Positions 16,089 through 24,751 of a stretch of DNA of 36,139 nucleotides are shown in pieces; within the stretch, counting starts at the first letter, position 1; each line of letters opens with the position of its first letter. The stretch is from positions 73,665 to 109,803 of the forward strand of contig KB291777.1 in assembly GCA_000318405.1 (NCBI GenBank), in the 5' to 3' direction. The position numbers and the translations under genes are program-made. The notes beneath the pieces were generated by a model that saw only the letters and a list, made by a program, of their open reading frames with translations, was not told where the DNA came from and made no database searches. This stretch comes from Brevundimonas diminuta 470-4. Lineage in GTDB: Bacteria > Pseudomonadota > Alphaproteobacteria > Caulobacterales > Caulobacteraceae.

Positions 16089-16508
16089 TCAAGCCTCGTC
16101 GTCGCCCTCGATGGCGAAGACCGGACCGGAGTCCTTGCCCTTGGCCTCGACGTCGCGATCCACGAACTCAATGACGGCCATCGCGGCGTTGTCGCCGTGA
16201 CGGAAGCCCGCCTTCATGATGCGGATGTAGCCGCCGTTACGCTCGGCGTAACGCGGAGCCAGGGTGTCGAACAGCTTGCCGACCTGCGGCACGTCGCGAA
16301 CGGCGCTGATGGCCTGACGACGAGCGTGCAGGTCGCCCTTCTTGGCCAGGGTGACCAGCTTCTCGACGAAGGGACGCAGTTCCTTCGCCTTGGGCAGGGT
16401 GGTCGTGATCTGCTCGTGCTTGATCAGCGAGGCAGCCATGTTGGCGAACATGGCCTGGCGGTGGCTGACCGTACGGCCGAGCTTACGATAGGCGGCGCCG
16501 TGGCGCAT
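16089..16508 (-). CDS. rplQ: 50S ribosomal protein L17
   Basis: Large-subunit protein near the exit tunnel. The 139-residue protein starts with the typical [12 protein letters not shown](T)VSHR block and contains [30 protein letters not shown], diagnostic for bacterial L17; an acidic tail extends the C-terminus. It is the last gene of the alpha-type operon, after rpoA, from which it is separated by a gap with an 8-bp stem (16536-16543/16553-16560). Confidence 0.97.
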   Translation of the reverse strand: MRHGAAYRKLGRTVSHRQAMFANMAASLIKHEQITTTLPKAKELRPFVEKLVTLAKKGDLHARRQAISAVRDVPQVGKLFDTLAPRYAERNGGYIRIMKAGFRHGDNAAMAVIEFVDRDVEAKGKDSGPVFAIEGDDEA

Positions 16509-16535
16509 CGGGGTCTCTCCTACTCGACCCTGGTT

Positions 16536-16560
16536 TCTCGTCCCTACTTGGCGGACGAGA
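16536..16560 (-). other. stem-loop between rpoA and rplQ
   Basis: TCTCGTCC (16536-16543) and GGACGAGA (16553-16560) form an 8-bp stem with a 9-nt loop. No U-tract follows, so it is more likely an mRNA stability or processing element inside the operon than a terminator. Confidence 0.4.
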
Positions 16561-16625
16561 CCTGGGGCCTCTCATTCTAACCGCCCCAACCGATCCACGC
16601 GGGACCTGGGCGGAGGGGTTAATGA

Positions 16626-17644
16626 TCAGATCTGGTCGTCGAACTTCTTGGCCAGATCTTCGATGTTTTCCGGCGGCCAGTTCGGCACATCCATGCCGAG
16701 GCTCAGGCTCATGGACGCTAGAACTTCCTTGATTTCGTTCAACGACTTCGGCCGAAGTTCGGGGTGCGAAGCATTTCGCCCTCGGTCTTCTGGATCAGGT
16801 CGCCGATGTAGACGATGTTGTCGTTCTTCAGGCAGTTGGCCGAACGGACCGACAGCTCCAGCTCGTCCACCTTCTTCAGCAGGGCCGGGTTGAAGGGCAG
16901 TTCGGGCTTGCCGTCCGACTGCTCGACAGCCTTGGTCGGCTCATCGAAGGTGATGAAGATCTGCAGCTGGTCTTGCAGGATGCGCGCGGCGTAGGCCACG
17001 GCGTCAACCGGCGAGACGGCGCCGTTGGTTTCGACTTCCAGGATCAGCTTGTCGTAGTCCAGCGACTGGCCCTGACGGGTCGGCTCGACGCGATAGGCGA
17101 CGCGCTTCACCGGGGAGTACAGGGCGTCGACGGCGATCAGGCCGATCGGAGCGTCTTCCGGGCGGTTCAGTTCGGCGGCGACGTAGCCCTTGCCGTTCTG
17201 GACCGTCAGTTCCATGCGGACCGAGGCGCCGTCGTCCAGGGTGCAGATCACGTGATCCGGGTTCAGCACCTCGATATCGGCCGGCAGCTCGATCTGAGCC
17301 GCAGTCACCGGGCCAGGGCCCGTGGCGCGCAGGGTCATCCGCTTCGGACCCTCAGCGTGCATGCGCAGGGCCAGTTGCTTGATGTTCAGCACGATGTCGA
17401 CGACGTCCTCGCGAACGCCTTCCAGCGACGAGAACTCGTGAACAACGCCGTCGATCTGAATGGCCGTGACCGCCGCGCCTTGAAGCGAAGACAGCAGAAC
17501 GCGACGAAGCGCGTTGCCAAGCGTCACACCGAAACCGCGCTCGAGAGGCTCGGCGATCAGACGCGCCTTGTGCTGCGGGTCAGACCCGCCCTCGACTTGC
17601 GGTTTCTCGGGACGGATCAGCTCTTGCCAGTTTCTTTCGATCAT
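16626..17644 (-). CDS. rpoA: RNA polymerase alpha subunit, frameshifted near the 3' end
   Basis: Alpha subunit of RNA polymerase: the N-terminal domain dimerises and assembles the core, and the C-terminal domain contacts UP elements and activators. As read, translation runs from 17644 to a stop at 16739 (301 residues) and ends ...NFGR-S-R. The sequence after this point, in the next frame to the stop at 16626-16628, encodes the expected remainder: [10 protein letters not shown], then an L-rich stretch and [19 protein letters not shown]. Adding one base at about 16748/16749 (CGAAG read as CGNAAG) restores a 339-residue protein, the normal family length. The loss removes about 40 residues of the alpha C-terminal domain. 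A sequencing or assembly error is the likelier cause because the gene is essential; a true truncation cannot be excluded from sequence alone. Confidence 0.9.
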
Positions 17645-17732
17645 AAAGTCCCTCGAACGGGTTTCGACGGCTCCGTGTCCTCACGTTCAGGACAACAGGA
17701 GCCGCCGGGAGAAGGGGTAGGCGGCGTGAACC

Positions 17733-18122
17733 TTAGACGCGACGGCGCTTCGGCGGACGGCAGCCGTTGTGCGGCATCGGCGTCACGTCGCGGATGGTCG
17801 TGATCGTCATGCCGACGGCCTGCAGGGCGCGCAGGGCCGACTCACGGCCCGAACCCGGACCCGAGACGTTCACTTCCAGCGTCTTGACGCCGTGCTCGGC
17901 GGCCTTCTTGCCAGCGTCTTCCGCAGCCATCTGAGCGGCGTACGGCGTCGACTTGCGCGAGCCCTTGAAGCCCATGTGGCCGGCCGACGACCAGGAAATC
18001 GCGTTCCCTTGAGCGTCGGTGATGGTCACCATGGTGTTGTTGAACGAAGCATTCACGTGGGCCACGCCCGAGGTGATGTTCTTGCGTTCGCGGCGCTTAA
18101 CGCGACCCGGTTCCTTAGCCAT
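17733..18122 (-). CDS. rpsK: 30S ribosomal protein S11
   Basis: Small-subunit platform protein contacting the Shine-Dalgarno helix. The 129-residue protein shows [46 protein letters not shown] and the C-terminal [18 protein letters not shown], all diagnostic. It lies 16 nt after rpsM and is followed by rpoA after about 88 nt. Confidence 0.98.
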   Translation of the reverse strand: MAKEPGRVKRRERKNITSGVAHVNASFNNTMVTITDAQGNAISWSSAGHMGFKGSRKSTPYAAQMAAEDAGKKAAEHGVKTLEVNVSGPGSGRESALRALQAVGMTITTIRDVTPMPHNGCRPPKRRRV

Positions 18123-18138
18123 CGGTCAGGCCTCTCTC

Positions 18139-18507
18139 TTACTTCTTCTTGCCGGCGATCGGCTTGGCCGGACCCTTGCGGGTGCGAGCGTTGGTGTGAG
18201 TGCGCTGGCCGCGGACCGGCAGGCCCTTACGGTGACGCAGGCCGCGATAGCAGGCCAGGTCCATCAGACGCTTGATGTTCATCGACGTCTCGCGACGCAG
18301 GTCGCCTTCGACGGTGTAGTCGCGGTCGATGGCTTCGCGGATCTGCAGGATCTCCGCGTCGGTCAGCTGGTTCACGCGGCGAGCCGGCTCGATGCCGATC
18401 TTGGCCGTGATCTCCTTGGCGTTGTGCGCGCCAATGCCGTGGATGTACTGAAGCGCGATTTCAACGCGCTTGTTGGTCGGAATGTTGACGCCTGCGATAC
18501 GGGCCAC
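18139..18507 (-). CDS. rpsM: 30S ribosomal protein S13
   Basis: Small-subunit head protein contacting tRNA and bridging to the large subunit. The 122-residue product has [20 protein letters not shown] and the basic tail [20 protein letters not shown] place the start at the GTG at 18507: a GGAG Shine-Dalgarno sits six nt upstream and the protein then begins in the family's usual place. A TTG at 18519 would add four residues but overlaps that GGAG. It is the first gene of the alpha-type operon with its own predicted promoter at 18595-18622. Confidence 0.95.
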   Translation of the reverse strand: MARIAGVNIPTNKRVEIALQYIHGIGAHNAKEITAKIGIEPARRVNQLTDAEILQIREAIDRDYTVEGDLRRETSMNIKRLMDLACYRGLRHRKGLPVRGQRTHTNARTRKGPAKPIAGKKK

Positions 18508-18545
18508 GAAATTCTCCAAGTACGCGTTAATCAGACGCAGAAACC

Positions 18546-18568
18546 GCTCCGGTCAACAGACCAGGAGC
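18546..18568 (-). promoter_or_regulatory. stem-loop in the rpsM leader
   Basis: GCTCC-GGTC-AACA-GACC-A-GGAGC on the plus strand folds into a nine-pair stem with one bulged base and a 4-nt loop. It lies between the predicted -10 and the rpsM start codon, in an about 80-nt leader, so it could affect translation or transcript stability. Binding of a ribosomal protein is speculation. Confidence 0.4.
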
Positions 18569-18594
18569 GTGTACGCCCTTCGCGGAAGGCCGCC

Positions 18595-18622
18595 CTTATA
18601 CAGGGGATTCCCGATGCGTCAA
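18595..18622 (-). promoter_or_regulatory. predicted promoter of the rpsM-rpsK-rpoA-rplQ operon, with GANTC in the spacer
   Basis: On the minus strand TTGACG (18617-18622) and TATAAG (18595-18600) are separated by 16 nt, close to a consensus housekeeping promoter. A CcrM-type GANTC site lies in the spacer (18606-18610), six nt after the -35 element. The same layout is found at the rpsJ promoter. Confidence 0.7.
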
Positions 18623-18648
18623 CGGGCAAGCGTCGTAAGCAGGATGGT

Positions 18649-19341
18649 TCAGGGCCATTCAACCCCCACCCGGACCTCTCGACCATCAATCGGCGCTCCG
18701 TTCTGCGTCGGAGGACGAAAGCGGAAATATCGGGAGGCCGCAAGGGCCGCCTGGCCGAATCCCATTCCCGGCGGCGTTTCGTCCACCAGGCGGCAGTCGC
18801 TCAGGGTGGTGTCCAGCCGGACGCGGCAGGCCAGCGTCGCCTGCCCGCCCCGGCGGCGACGGAAGGCTTCAGGAGGATGCAGGGCGCGCAGTTCGCCCAC
18901 CGTCGGGCCGCGAATGATGCGCGGAGGGCCGTCGCCGACGCCGGGGCCGACGCCGGAACCGCTGCCGCCGCCGCTGCCCGTCCCCTGCCCGCCCTGACCC
19001 TGACCCGGCGTAGGGCCCGGCTCTGGCGCCGCGCCGACGACCAGCGGCTGTTCGGGCGCGGGACGCGGGGGCGCGACGACTTCTGGAGGCGCCGGCGTCG
19101 GACGCGGACGCGGGGGACGCACGCTTGAGGCGGCGGCGGGCGCTCCGCCCCCTTGCGTGACTGCCGGTTCCGCAGGCGGGGGCGGAGGCGGCTCGGGAGG
19201 CTCAAACGGAATCAGGTCGACAATGATGAGCGGCGGGGGCGCGTCCGGTATCGCCCCGGGCCGCCCTACGCCCAAAAGCACAAAGGCGCCGAGGTGCAGC
19301 AGAGCCACAAGCCCCGCCGCGCCCCAGCGCCATTGTTTCAT
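18649..19341 (-). CDS. TonB-family periplasmic energy-transducer-like protein
   Basis: Predicted bitopic inner-membrane protein of 230 residues of TonB type: a short cytoplasmic tail (MKQWRWG), one hydrophobic helix at about 8-28, a Pro-rich periplasmic linker with P-E-P repeats (about 44-110), a Gly/Ser-rich hinge, and a C-terminal domain (about 155-230) resembling TonB_C, with V-R-L-D, C-R-L-V and Y-F-R-F-R-P elements. It would couple proton motive force to outer-membrane receptors. ATG 19341 is preferred over GTG 19371 because it leaves a normal short tail and has GGAA upstream. It lies between adk and rpsM, an unusual place. Confidence 0.8.
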   Translation of the reverse strand: MKQWRWGAAGLVALLHLGAFVLLGVGRPGAIPDAPPPLIIVDLIPFEPPEPPPPPPAEPAVTQGGGAPAAASSVRPPRPRPTPAPPEVVAPPRPAPEQPLVVGAAPEPGPTPGQGQGGQGTGSGGGSGSGVGPGVGDGPPRIIRGPTVGELRALHPPEAFRRRRGGQATLACRVRLDTTLSDCRLVDETPPGMGFGQAALAASRYFRFRPPTQNGAPIDGREVRVGVEWP

Positions 19342-19425
19342 TCGTTCCGGTCGCAACCGTCTCTCCCACACAGGCTTCCGAACGCTAACGCTTCAGAAGT
19401 CGAGGAGATCAGACCGCGCGCCTGA

Positions 19426-19989
19426 TCAGGCGTCCAGCGCCGCGTCGATGGCGGCGGCGACGGCGGCGATGTCGCCCATGCCGTCCACCTCGGTCAGCTT
19501 GCCCTGGCCTTCATAGTAGGGAAGCAGCGGCGCGGTCTGGCGGTTGTAGACGGCCAGACGGTCCTTGAAGGTCTCGGGGTTATCGTCGGCGCGGCCCTGC
19601 TCGGCGAAGCGCTTGCCGATCCGGTCCGTCAGGGCGGCGTCGTCCACCTTCAGGCGGATGACGCTGTCGATCTGGGCGCCACGCTTGGCCAGCATGGCGT
19701 CCAGGGCCTCGGCCTGGGCGACCGTGCGGGGGAAGCCGTCGAAGATGGCGCCGCCGGCGGCCTCGGCCTCCGGCAGGCGCGCTTCGATCAGGGCGATGAC
19801 GATCTCGTCGGTGACGAGGTCGCCGCGCGCCAACACGTCCTTGACCTTCAGGCCCAGCTCGGAGCGGGAAGCGATCGCCGCGCGCAGCATGTCGCCGGTC
19901 GAAAGCTGGACCATGCCGCGCTCCTCGACCAGCCGCTTGGCCTGGGTGCCCTTGCCGGCCGCAGGCGGCCCGAACAGGATCAGGTTCAT
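19426..19989 (-). CDS. adk: adenylate kinase
   Basis: Cytosolic enzyme interconverting ATP + AMP and 2 ADP. The 187-residue protein has the P-loop GPPAAGKGTQ at 7-16, the DGFPRT motif, and the D-R-L-A-V-Y-NRQTAPLLPYY C-terminal region. The LID is short and lacks the zinc Cys set, matching the short adenylate kinase form of many Proteobacteria. It follows secY by 24 nt. Confidence 0.97.
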   Translation of the reverse strand: MNLILFGPPAAGKGTQAKRLVEERGMVQLSTGDMLRAAIASRSELGLKVKDVLARGDLVTDEIVIALIEARLPEAEAAGGAIFDGFPRTVAQAEALDAMLAKRGAQIDSVIRLKVDDAALTDRIGKRFAEQGRADDNPETFKDRLAVYNRQTAPLLPYYEGQGKLTEVDGMGDIAAVAAAIDAALDA

Positions 19990-20013
19990 TATGTCTTCGG
20001 GCCCCCTACCCGA

Positions 20014-21390
20014 TCAGCGACGGACAGGAGCGGAACCGCCCCGGCCACGGCCGCGCAACTTGGCCTTCTTGATCAGCCCCTCATACTGGTGAGCCAGCAG
20101 GTGCGACTGGATCTGAGCGACAGTGTCCATCGTCACCGAGACCACGATCAAGATAGACGTTCCGCCAAAGTACAGGCTGTTCCCCAGGCTGCTGACCAGG
20201 AACTCCGGCAACAGGCAGACGGCGGTGATATAGGCGGCGCCGATCACCGTCAGGCGCGTCAGGACATAGTCCAGATACTCGGCCGTGCGCTTGCCCGGAC
20301 GGATGCCCGGCAGGAAGCCCCCGTACTTGCGTAGGTTCTCGGCCGTGTCCTCCGGGTTGAAGGTGATCGAGGTGTAGAAGAAGCAGAAGAAGATGATCAG
20401 GACGGCGTACAGCACCATGAAGACGGGCTTGCCGTGCGTCAGCTGCGCCGTGACCAGCGGCAGCCAGCTCATCCACTCAGGCAGGTTCGCGTTCGCCGTG
20501 AACTGAGCCACCGTCGTCGGCAGCATCAGCAGCGACGAGGCGAAGATGGCCGGGATCACGCCTGCGGTGTTGACCTTCAGCGGCAGGAAGCTGCGCTCGC
20601 CGCCGGTCATGCGGTTGCCTTCCTGGCGCTTCGGATACTGGATCAGAAGACGGCGCTGGGCGCGTTCCATGAAGACGATGAAGACGATGACCGCCACCGC
20701 CATGATGGCGATGAAGAACAGGGTGAAGGCCGACATCTGGCCCTGCTGGGCCAGGCCCAGCATACGCGCCACCGTCGACGGCAGAACCGCCACGATGCCC
20801 GCGAAGATGATCAGGGAGATGCCGTTGCCGACGCCGCGCGCCGTCACCTGCTCGCCCAGCCACATCAGGAACATGGTGCCGCCGGTCAGGACGGTGACCG
20901 TCGAAATGATGAAGAACAGGCCGGGCTGGTCGATCAGGCCGGGCTGGGCGTTCAGGCCCACCGCGATGCCGAAGGACTGCGCCAGCGCCAGGAACACCGT
21001 CAGATAGCGGGTGTACTGGTTCAGCTGCTTGCGGCCCGACTCGCCGCCTTCCTTCTTCAGCTTCTCCCACGGCGGATAGACCGCGCCCATCAGCTGGACG
21101 ATGATCGACGCCGAGATGTAGGGCATCACGTTCAGCGCGAACACGGCCATGCGCTCGACGGCGCCGCCCGAGAACATGTTGAACATGTCCAGGATGCCGC
21201 GTTGGCCATCCGGATTCTGGAAGAAGGCCAGGAAGGCCTCGCCATTGATCCCAGGGATCGGAACATAGGTGCCGATCCGATAGACCAGCAGCGCGCCCAG
21301 CGTGAACAGCAGGCGCTTGTGCAGCTCGGTCGCCTTCGCGAACGAGCCCATGTTCATATTGGCAGCAAGTTGTTCAGCGGCCGAAGCCAT
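20014..21390 (-). CDS. secY: protein translocase channel subunit SecY
   Basis: Central channel of the Sec translocon in the inner membrane. The 458-residue protein has the ten-helix pattern, the early PIPGIN motif, the plug-region FNMFSGGAVERMAVFALNVMPYISASI, and the late cytoplasmic loop with NPEDTAENLRKYGGFLPGIRPGKRTAEYLD, all diagnostic. An N-terminal extension and basic tail are normal. It sits between rplO and adk, separated from rplO by a 160-nt gap with inverted repeats. Confidence 0.97.
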   Translation of the reverse strand: MASAAEQLAANMNMGSFAKATELHKRLLFTLGALLVYRIGTYVPIPGINGEAFLAFFQNPDGQRGILDMFNMFSGGAVERMAVFALNVMPYISASIIVQLMGAVYPPWEKLKKEGGESGRKQLNQYTRYLTVFLALAQSFGIAVGLNAQPGLIDQPGLFFIISTVTVLTGGTMFLMWLGEQVTARGVGNGISLIIFAGIVAVLPSTVARMLGLAQQGQMSAFTLFFIAIMAVAVIVFIVFMERAQRRLLIQYPKRQEGNRMTGGERSFLPLKVNTAGVIPAIFASSLLMLPTTVAQFTANANLPEWMSWLPLVTAQLTHGKPVFMVLYAVLIIFFCFFYTSITFNPEDTAENLRKYGGFLPGIRPGKRTAEYLDYVLTRLTVIGAAYITAVCLLPEFLVSSLGNSLYFGGTSILIVVSVTMDTVAQIQSHLLAHQYEGLIKKAKLRGRGRGGSAPVRR

Positions 21391-21441
21391 CAGGCGCTCC
21401 CCACACGGTCACCATTAGTCATGCCCGTGCTCAGATAGGCG

Positions 21442-21542
21442 GAAAGCGGCGCTCTTGCGAGGGCCGCTTTCGGAAAATCGTCATCCCTGTCCGGACGTTC
21501 CCGGCGAAGGCGCGAGAGCCGCGCCCCCGTCGGGATGACGAT
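21442..21542. repeat. nested inverted repeats in the rplO-secY gap
   Basis: A GAAAGCGGC/GCCGCTTTC pair (21442-21450, 21463-21471) is followed by a perfect 11-bp pair ATCGTCATCCC/GGGATGACGAT (21477-21487, 21532-21542) enclosing a GC-rich 44-nt interior. The second resembles dispersed intergenic palindromes of alphaproteobacteria. It sits inside the operon and may affect mRNA stability between L15 and SecY. Confidence 0.5.
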
Positions 21543-21550
21543 ATCGGATT

Positions 21551-22144
21551 TTAGGCCTTGGCCGCAGTGCGCTTGGCGCGAGCCGAGATCTTGTTGGCGT
21601 CGCCCAGCGGAGCCTTCGGCGCCGGGGCCTTGCCGCGAGCGGCGTTGCGCTTCTCGAGACGGGCGGCAGCCTTGGCTTCCGCTTCGATGCGCTCCTGCTT
21701 GACCGAACCGCCGGCGGCTTCCACCGCCTTGATGGCGCCGGCCGAGGCCGACCAGACCACCAGGTTCAGCTTGGCCTTCAGCTCGCCTTCGCCCAGGACG
21801 CGCACGCCGTCCTTGACGCGGCGGATCACGCCGGCGGCGACCAGGGCCGCGCCGTTGATCTCGGCCTTGGCGTCCAGCTTGCCGCCGTCGATGGCCTCTT
21901 GCAGGCGCCACAGGTTGACTTCAGCCAGCTTCGGCGCGTTGGGCACGTTGAAGCCGCGCTTCGGCATACGCATGTACAGCGGCATCTGACCGCCTTCGAA
22001 GCCGACCTTGCCGCCGCCCGAACGCGAGTTCTGGCCCTTGACGCCGCGACCGGCGGTCTTGCCCTTGCCCGAACCCGGGCCACGGCCGACGCGCATGCGC
22101 TTCTTGGTTGCGCCTTCGTTGTCGCGGATTTCGTTCAGTTTCAT
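21551..22144 (-). CDS. rplO: 50S ribosomal protein L15
   Basis: Late-assembling large-subunit protein. The product begins [30 protein letters not shown] and continues with [13 protein letters not shown] and [17 protein letters not shown], diagnostic for L15; the Ala/Lys-rich tail makes it 197 residues, longer than the approximately 145 of E. coli. The ATG at 22144 is chosen because it matches the family start and is preceded by AGGA. Confidence 0.96.
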   Translation of the reverse strand: MKLNEIRDNEGATKKRMRVGRGPGSGKGKTAGRGVKGQNSRSGGGKVGFEGGQMPLYMRMPKRGFNVPNAPKLAEVNLWRLQEAIDGGKLDAKAEINGAALVAAGVIRRVKDGVRVLGEGELKAKLNLVVWSASAGAIKAVEAAGGSVKQERIEAEAKAAARLEKRNAARGKAPAPKAPLGDANKISARAKRTAAKA

Positions 22145-22213
22145 TGCCTGATCCTTTCGGGTTCTAGCGCCAGGTCCGCCAGGCGGTCCTGACTCGGCGT
22201 TGGAAAAATTGAA

Positions 22214-22234
22214 GGGTCGCTGATTAAGCGACCC
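22214..22234 (-). terminator. terminator-like hairpin before rplO
   Basis: On the minus strand GGGTCGC, TTAATCA, GCGACCC forms a 7-bp stem immediately followed by TTCAATTTTT. This fits an intrinsic terminator or attenuator, although it lies inside the spc operon, between rpmD and rplO. Confidence 0.55.
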
Positions 22235-22271
22235 GCGTCTGCATCGCAAGATGCTTCTTCATAAAGCGAAA

Positions 22272-22299
22272 CGCCCTCCCCCGCGAACGGGAGAGGGCG
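22272..22299 (-). other. second stem-loop in the rpmD-rplO gap
   Basis: CGCCCTC-CCC and GGG-A-GAGGGCG pair with one bulged base around a 7-nt loop. It lies just after the rpmD stop and upstream (in transcription order) of the terminator-like hairpin. It may act as a 3' stabiliser. Confidence 0.45.
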
Positions 22300-22306
22300 A
22301 AGCGTC

Positions 22307-22501
22307 TTATTTCTCGACCACTTCCACCATGTGGGCGACCTTGGCGATCATCCCACGGACGGAGGGGGTGTCTTCCAGGGTCGACTCACGGCCGATCTGG
22401 TTGAGACCCAGGCCCACCAGGGTGGCGCGCTGATCGCCCTTGCGGCGGATCGGGCTCGCCGTCTGACGGACGGTCACAGTCTTGTTTTCGGTCTTGGCCA
22501 T
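22307..22501 (-). CDS. rpmD: 50S ribosomal protein L30
   Basis: Small large-subunit protein, 64 residues, with the typical [32 protein letters not shown] core. It begins three nt after rpsE ends. An unusually long 162-nt gap follows before rplO. Confidence 0.95.
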   Translation of the reverse strand: MAKTENKTVTVRQTASPIRRKGDQRATLVGLGLNQIGRESTLEDTPSVRGMIAKVAHMVEVVEK

Positions 22502-22504
22502 CTA

Positions 22505-23104
22505 TCAGCCCTCCACGGCTTCCGGCGCCGAAGCGCCGTCATTGCGGCGGCCCATCAGGTCGGACACCTTCTTGCCCCGCTTGGAGGCGATCTGGCGCGG
22601 CGACGACTGAACCTTCAGAGCTTCGAAGGTGGCGCGGATCATGTTGTAGGGGTTCGACGAGCCGGTCGACTTGCCCACGACGTCCTGGACGCCGAGGGTT
22701 TCGAGGACTGCACGCATCGGACCGCCCGCGATGACGCCGGTGCCCGGAGGCGCCGCACGCATCATGATCTTGCCGGCGCCCCAACGGCCAGCGCCGTCGT
22801 GGTGCAGGGTGCGGTTCTCGCGCAGCGGAACCTTGATCATGGTCTTCTTGGCTTCTTCGGTCGCCTTGCGGATGGCTTCCGGCACTTCGCGCGCCTTGCC
22901 ATGACCGAAGCCGACGCGGCCCTTGCCGTCGCCGACGACCATCAGGGCCGCGAACGAGAACCGGCGGCCGCCTTTGACGGTGGCGGCGACGCGGTTGATG
23001 TGCACCAGCTTCTCGACGATGTCCGAATCCGGACCGTCAACGGGAGCGTTGCGGTTGTCGCGACGGTTGCGGTCGCCGCCGCCGCGTTGGGGTTCACGAG
23101 CCAT
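22505..23104 (-). CDS. rpsE: 30S ribosomal protein S5
   Basis: Small-subunit protein with roles in mRNA entry and translational fidelity. The 199-residue protein has the double-stranded RNA-binding region [20 protein letters not shown] and the [24 protein letters not shown] motif, then [15 protein letters not shown]. An Arg/Asn-rich N-terminal extension of about 25 residues is unlike E. coli but common in this group. Confidence 0.97.
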   Translation of the reverse strand: MAREPQRGGGDRNRRDNRNAPVDGPDSDIVEKLVHINRVAATVKGGRRFSFAALMVVGDGKGRVGFGHGKAREVPEAIRKATEEAKKTMIKVPLRENRTLHHDGAGRWGAGKIMMRAAPPGTGVIAGGPMRAVLETLGVQDVVGKSTGSSNPYNMIRATFEALKVQSSPRQIASKRGKKVSDLMGRRNDGASAPEAVEG

Positions 23105-23117
23105 GCTTGCCGTTCCC

Positions 23118-23474
23118 TTAGAAGTTCAGGCCGGCTTCGCGCGCGGCTTCCGCCAGCGCCTTGACCCGGCCGTGATAGATGTAGCCGCCACGGTCGAAGA
23201 CGACGTCGGTGACGCCCTTCTCGATGGCGCGCTCGGCGATCAGCTTGCCGATCTTGGCAGCGGCTGCGACGTCCGAACCCTTGGACCCCTTGCCGCCTTC
23301 CAGCGACGAGGCGGAGGCCACCGTGACGCCCTGGGCGTCGTCGATGATCTGGGCCGAGATGTTCTTGTCCGAACGGTGAACCGACAGACGCAGGCGACCG
23401 TTGGCGACAGCCTTCAGGCGACGGCGAGTGCGCTCGGCGCGGCGCTTGGCTTGTTGTTGAAGAGAGAGAGCCAT
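23118..23474 (-). CDS. rplR: 50S ribosomal protein L18
   Basis: 5S rRNA-binding large-subunit protein, 118 residues. [20 protein letters not shown] and the C-terminal [26 protein letters not shown] are diagnostic. It is three nt from rplF and 13 nt from rpsE. Confidence 0.97.
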   Translation of the reverse strand: MALSLQQQAKRRAERTRRRLKAVANGRLRLSVHRSDKNISAQIIDDAQGVTVASASSLEGGKGSKGSDVAAAAKIGKLIAERAIEKGVTDVVFDRGGYIYHGRVKALAEAAREAGLNF

Positions 23475-23477
23475 GAC

Positions 23478-24011
23478 TTACTTCTTCTTGCCTTCCTTGC
23501 GCCGGACGAATTCGCCCTGATAGCGCACGCCCTTGCCCTTATACGGCTCCGGCGGACGCATCTTGCGGATGACTGCGGCGATTTCACCAACGACCTGCTT
23601 GTCGGCGCCCGAGATCTTGATCTCGGTCTGCTTCGGAACAGCGAAGGTGACGCCTTCCGGCGGAGCGATGTCGACGTCGTGCGAGAAGCCGAGCTGCAGC
23701 GAGAGATCCTTGCCCTTCAGGGCGGCGCGGTAACCGACGCCGACCAGTTCCAGGGTCTTCTCAAAGCCTTCGGTCACGCCGGTCACCATGTTGGCGACCA
23801 GGGTGCGCGACAGGCCCCACATGGCCTTGGCGCGCTGCGTGTCCGAACGCGGGGTCAGCGACAGTTCGTCGCCTTCCTGCTTGACTTCGATCTCTTCGGC
23901 GACGGTCCAGGAGCGTTCGCCCTTGGGACCCTTCACGGTGATGTCCTGGCCGTTGAGCGTGACAGTCACGCCCTTCGGCACAGCGATGGTTTTCTTGCCG
24001 ATACGAGACAT
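23478..24011 (-). CDS. rplF: 50S ribosomal protein L6
   Basis: Large-subunit protein near the GTPase centre, 177 residues. [17 protein letters not shown] opens the protein and the C-terminal [17 protein letters not shown] stretch is typical, along with [21 protein letters not shown]. One-nt gap to rpsH upstream, so likely coupled. Confidence 0.97.
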   Translation of the reverse strand: MSRIGKKTIAVPKGVTVTLNGQDITVKGPKGERSWTVAEEIEVKQEGDELSLTPRSDTQRAKAMWGLSRTLVANMVTGVTEGFEKTLELVGVGYRAALKGKDLSLQLGFSHDVDIAPPEGVTFAVPKQTEIKISGADKQVVGEIAAVIRKMRPPEPYKGKGVRYQGEFVRRKEGKKK

Positions 24012-24012
24012 A

Positions 24013-24411
24013 TCAGTAGACCCTGCAGAGGACTTCGCCGCCGACGTTAGCGTCGCGGGCGGCGGCGTCGGACATGACGCCCTTCGAAGTCGAAAGGATC
24101 GAGATGCCGAGGCCGTTCTTGACCGGCTTCAGATCGCCGATGGCCGAATAGACGCGACGGCCGGGCTTCGACACGCGGGCGATCTCGGCGATCACCGGCT
24201 GGCCGTCGAAGTACTTCAGCTCAATCTCGAACTGCGGGAATTCGCCGGGGTTCTGAACCAGCGAATAGCCGCGGATGTAGCCCTCGTCCTGCAGCACGTC
24301 CAGGACGCGCTGGCGCAGGCGGGAAGCCGGGGTGAGCACCGACGAACGCTTGCGGGTGGCCGCGTTCTTGATGCGAGCGATCATGTCGCTCAGGGGATCG
24401 TTGATCATCAT
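24013..24411 (-). CDS. rpsH: 30S ribosomal protein S8
   Basis: Small-subunit assembly protein that in E. coli also represses the spc operon. The 132-residue protein has [24 protein letters not shown], and the C-terminal [27 protein letters not shown], with the conserved serine-rich rRNA contact. Two adjacent ATG codons are possible starts; the first is 9 nt after GGGGAG and is chosen. Confidence 0.96.
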   Translation of the reverse strand: MMINDPLSDMIARIKNAATRKRSSVLTPASRLRQRVLDVLQDEGYIRGYSLVQNPGEFPQFEIELKYFDGQPVIAEIARVSKPGRRVYSAIGDLKPVKNGLGISILSTSKGVMSDAAARDANVGGEVLCRVY

Positions 24412-24426
24412 GTCTGTTCGCTCCCC

Positions 24427-24732
24427 TTACCAGCTCGACTTCGTCAGGCCGGGGATCTGACCCATGTTGCCCAGCTCACGCAGGGCGACACGGCTCATCT
24501 TGAGCTTGCGGTAATAAGCCCGCGGACGGCCCGTCACTTCGCAACGGTTGCGGATACGGCTCGGGGCCGAGTTGCGCGGCAGAGCCGCCAGCTTCAGGCG
24601 CGCATCGAAACGCTCCTCAAGCGGCAGGCTCTCGTCGTTGGCGATAGCCTTCAGGGCGTCCCGCTTCGCGGCATACTTCGCAACCAGGGCCTTGACGGCT
24701 TCGTTGCGGTTTACGGCGCTTTTCTTAGCCAT
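24427..24732 (-). CDS. rpsN: 30S ribosomal protein S14
   Basis: Small-subunit head protein, 101 residues, of the zinc-independent long form: it lacks the CxxC pairs and has a single Cys in [21 protein letters not shown]. The C-terminal [11 protein letters not shown] ending is typical. It lies between rplE and rpsH. Confidence 0.96.
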   Translation of the reverse strand: MAKKSAVNRNEAVKALVAKYAAKRDALKAIANDESLPLEERFDARLKLAALPRNSAPSRIRNRCEVTGRPRAYYRKLKMSRVALRELGNMGQIPGLTKSSW

Positions 24733-24751
24733 TGTTCTCTTCCCTTCCCGC

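Noticed and set aside
18508..18519. TTG start for rpsM giving MENF at the N-terminus
   Set aside because: This TTG overlaps the GGAG ribosome binding site of the GTG at 18507, which gives the usual S13 N-terminus.
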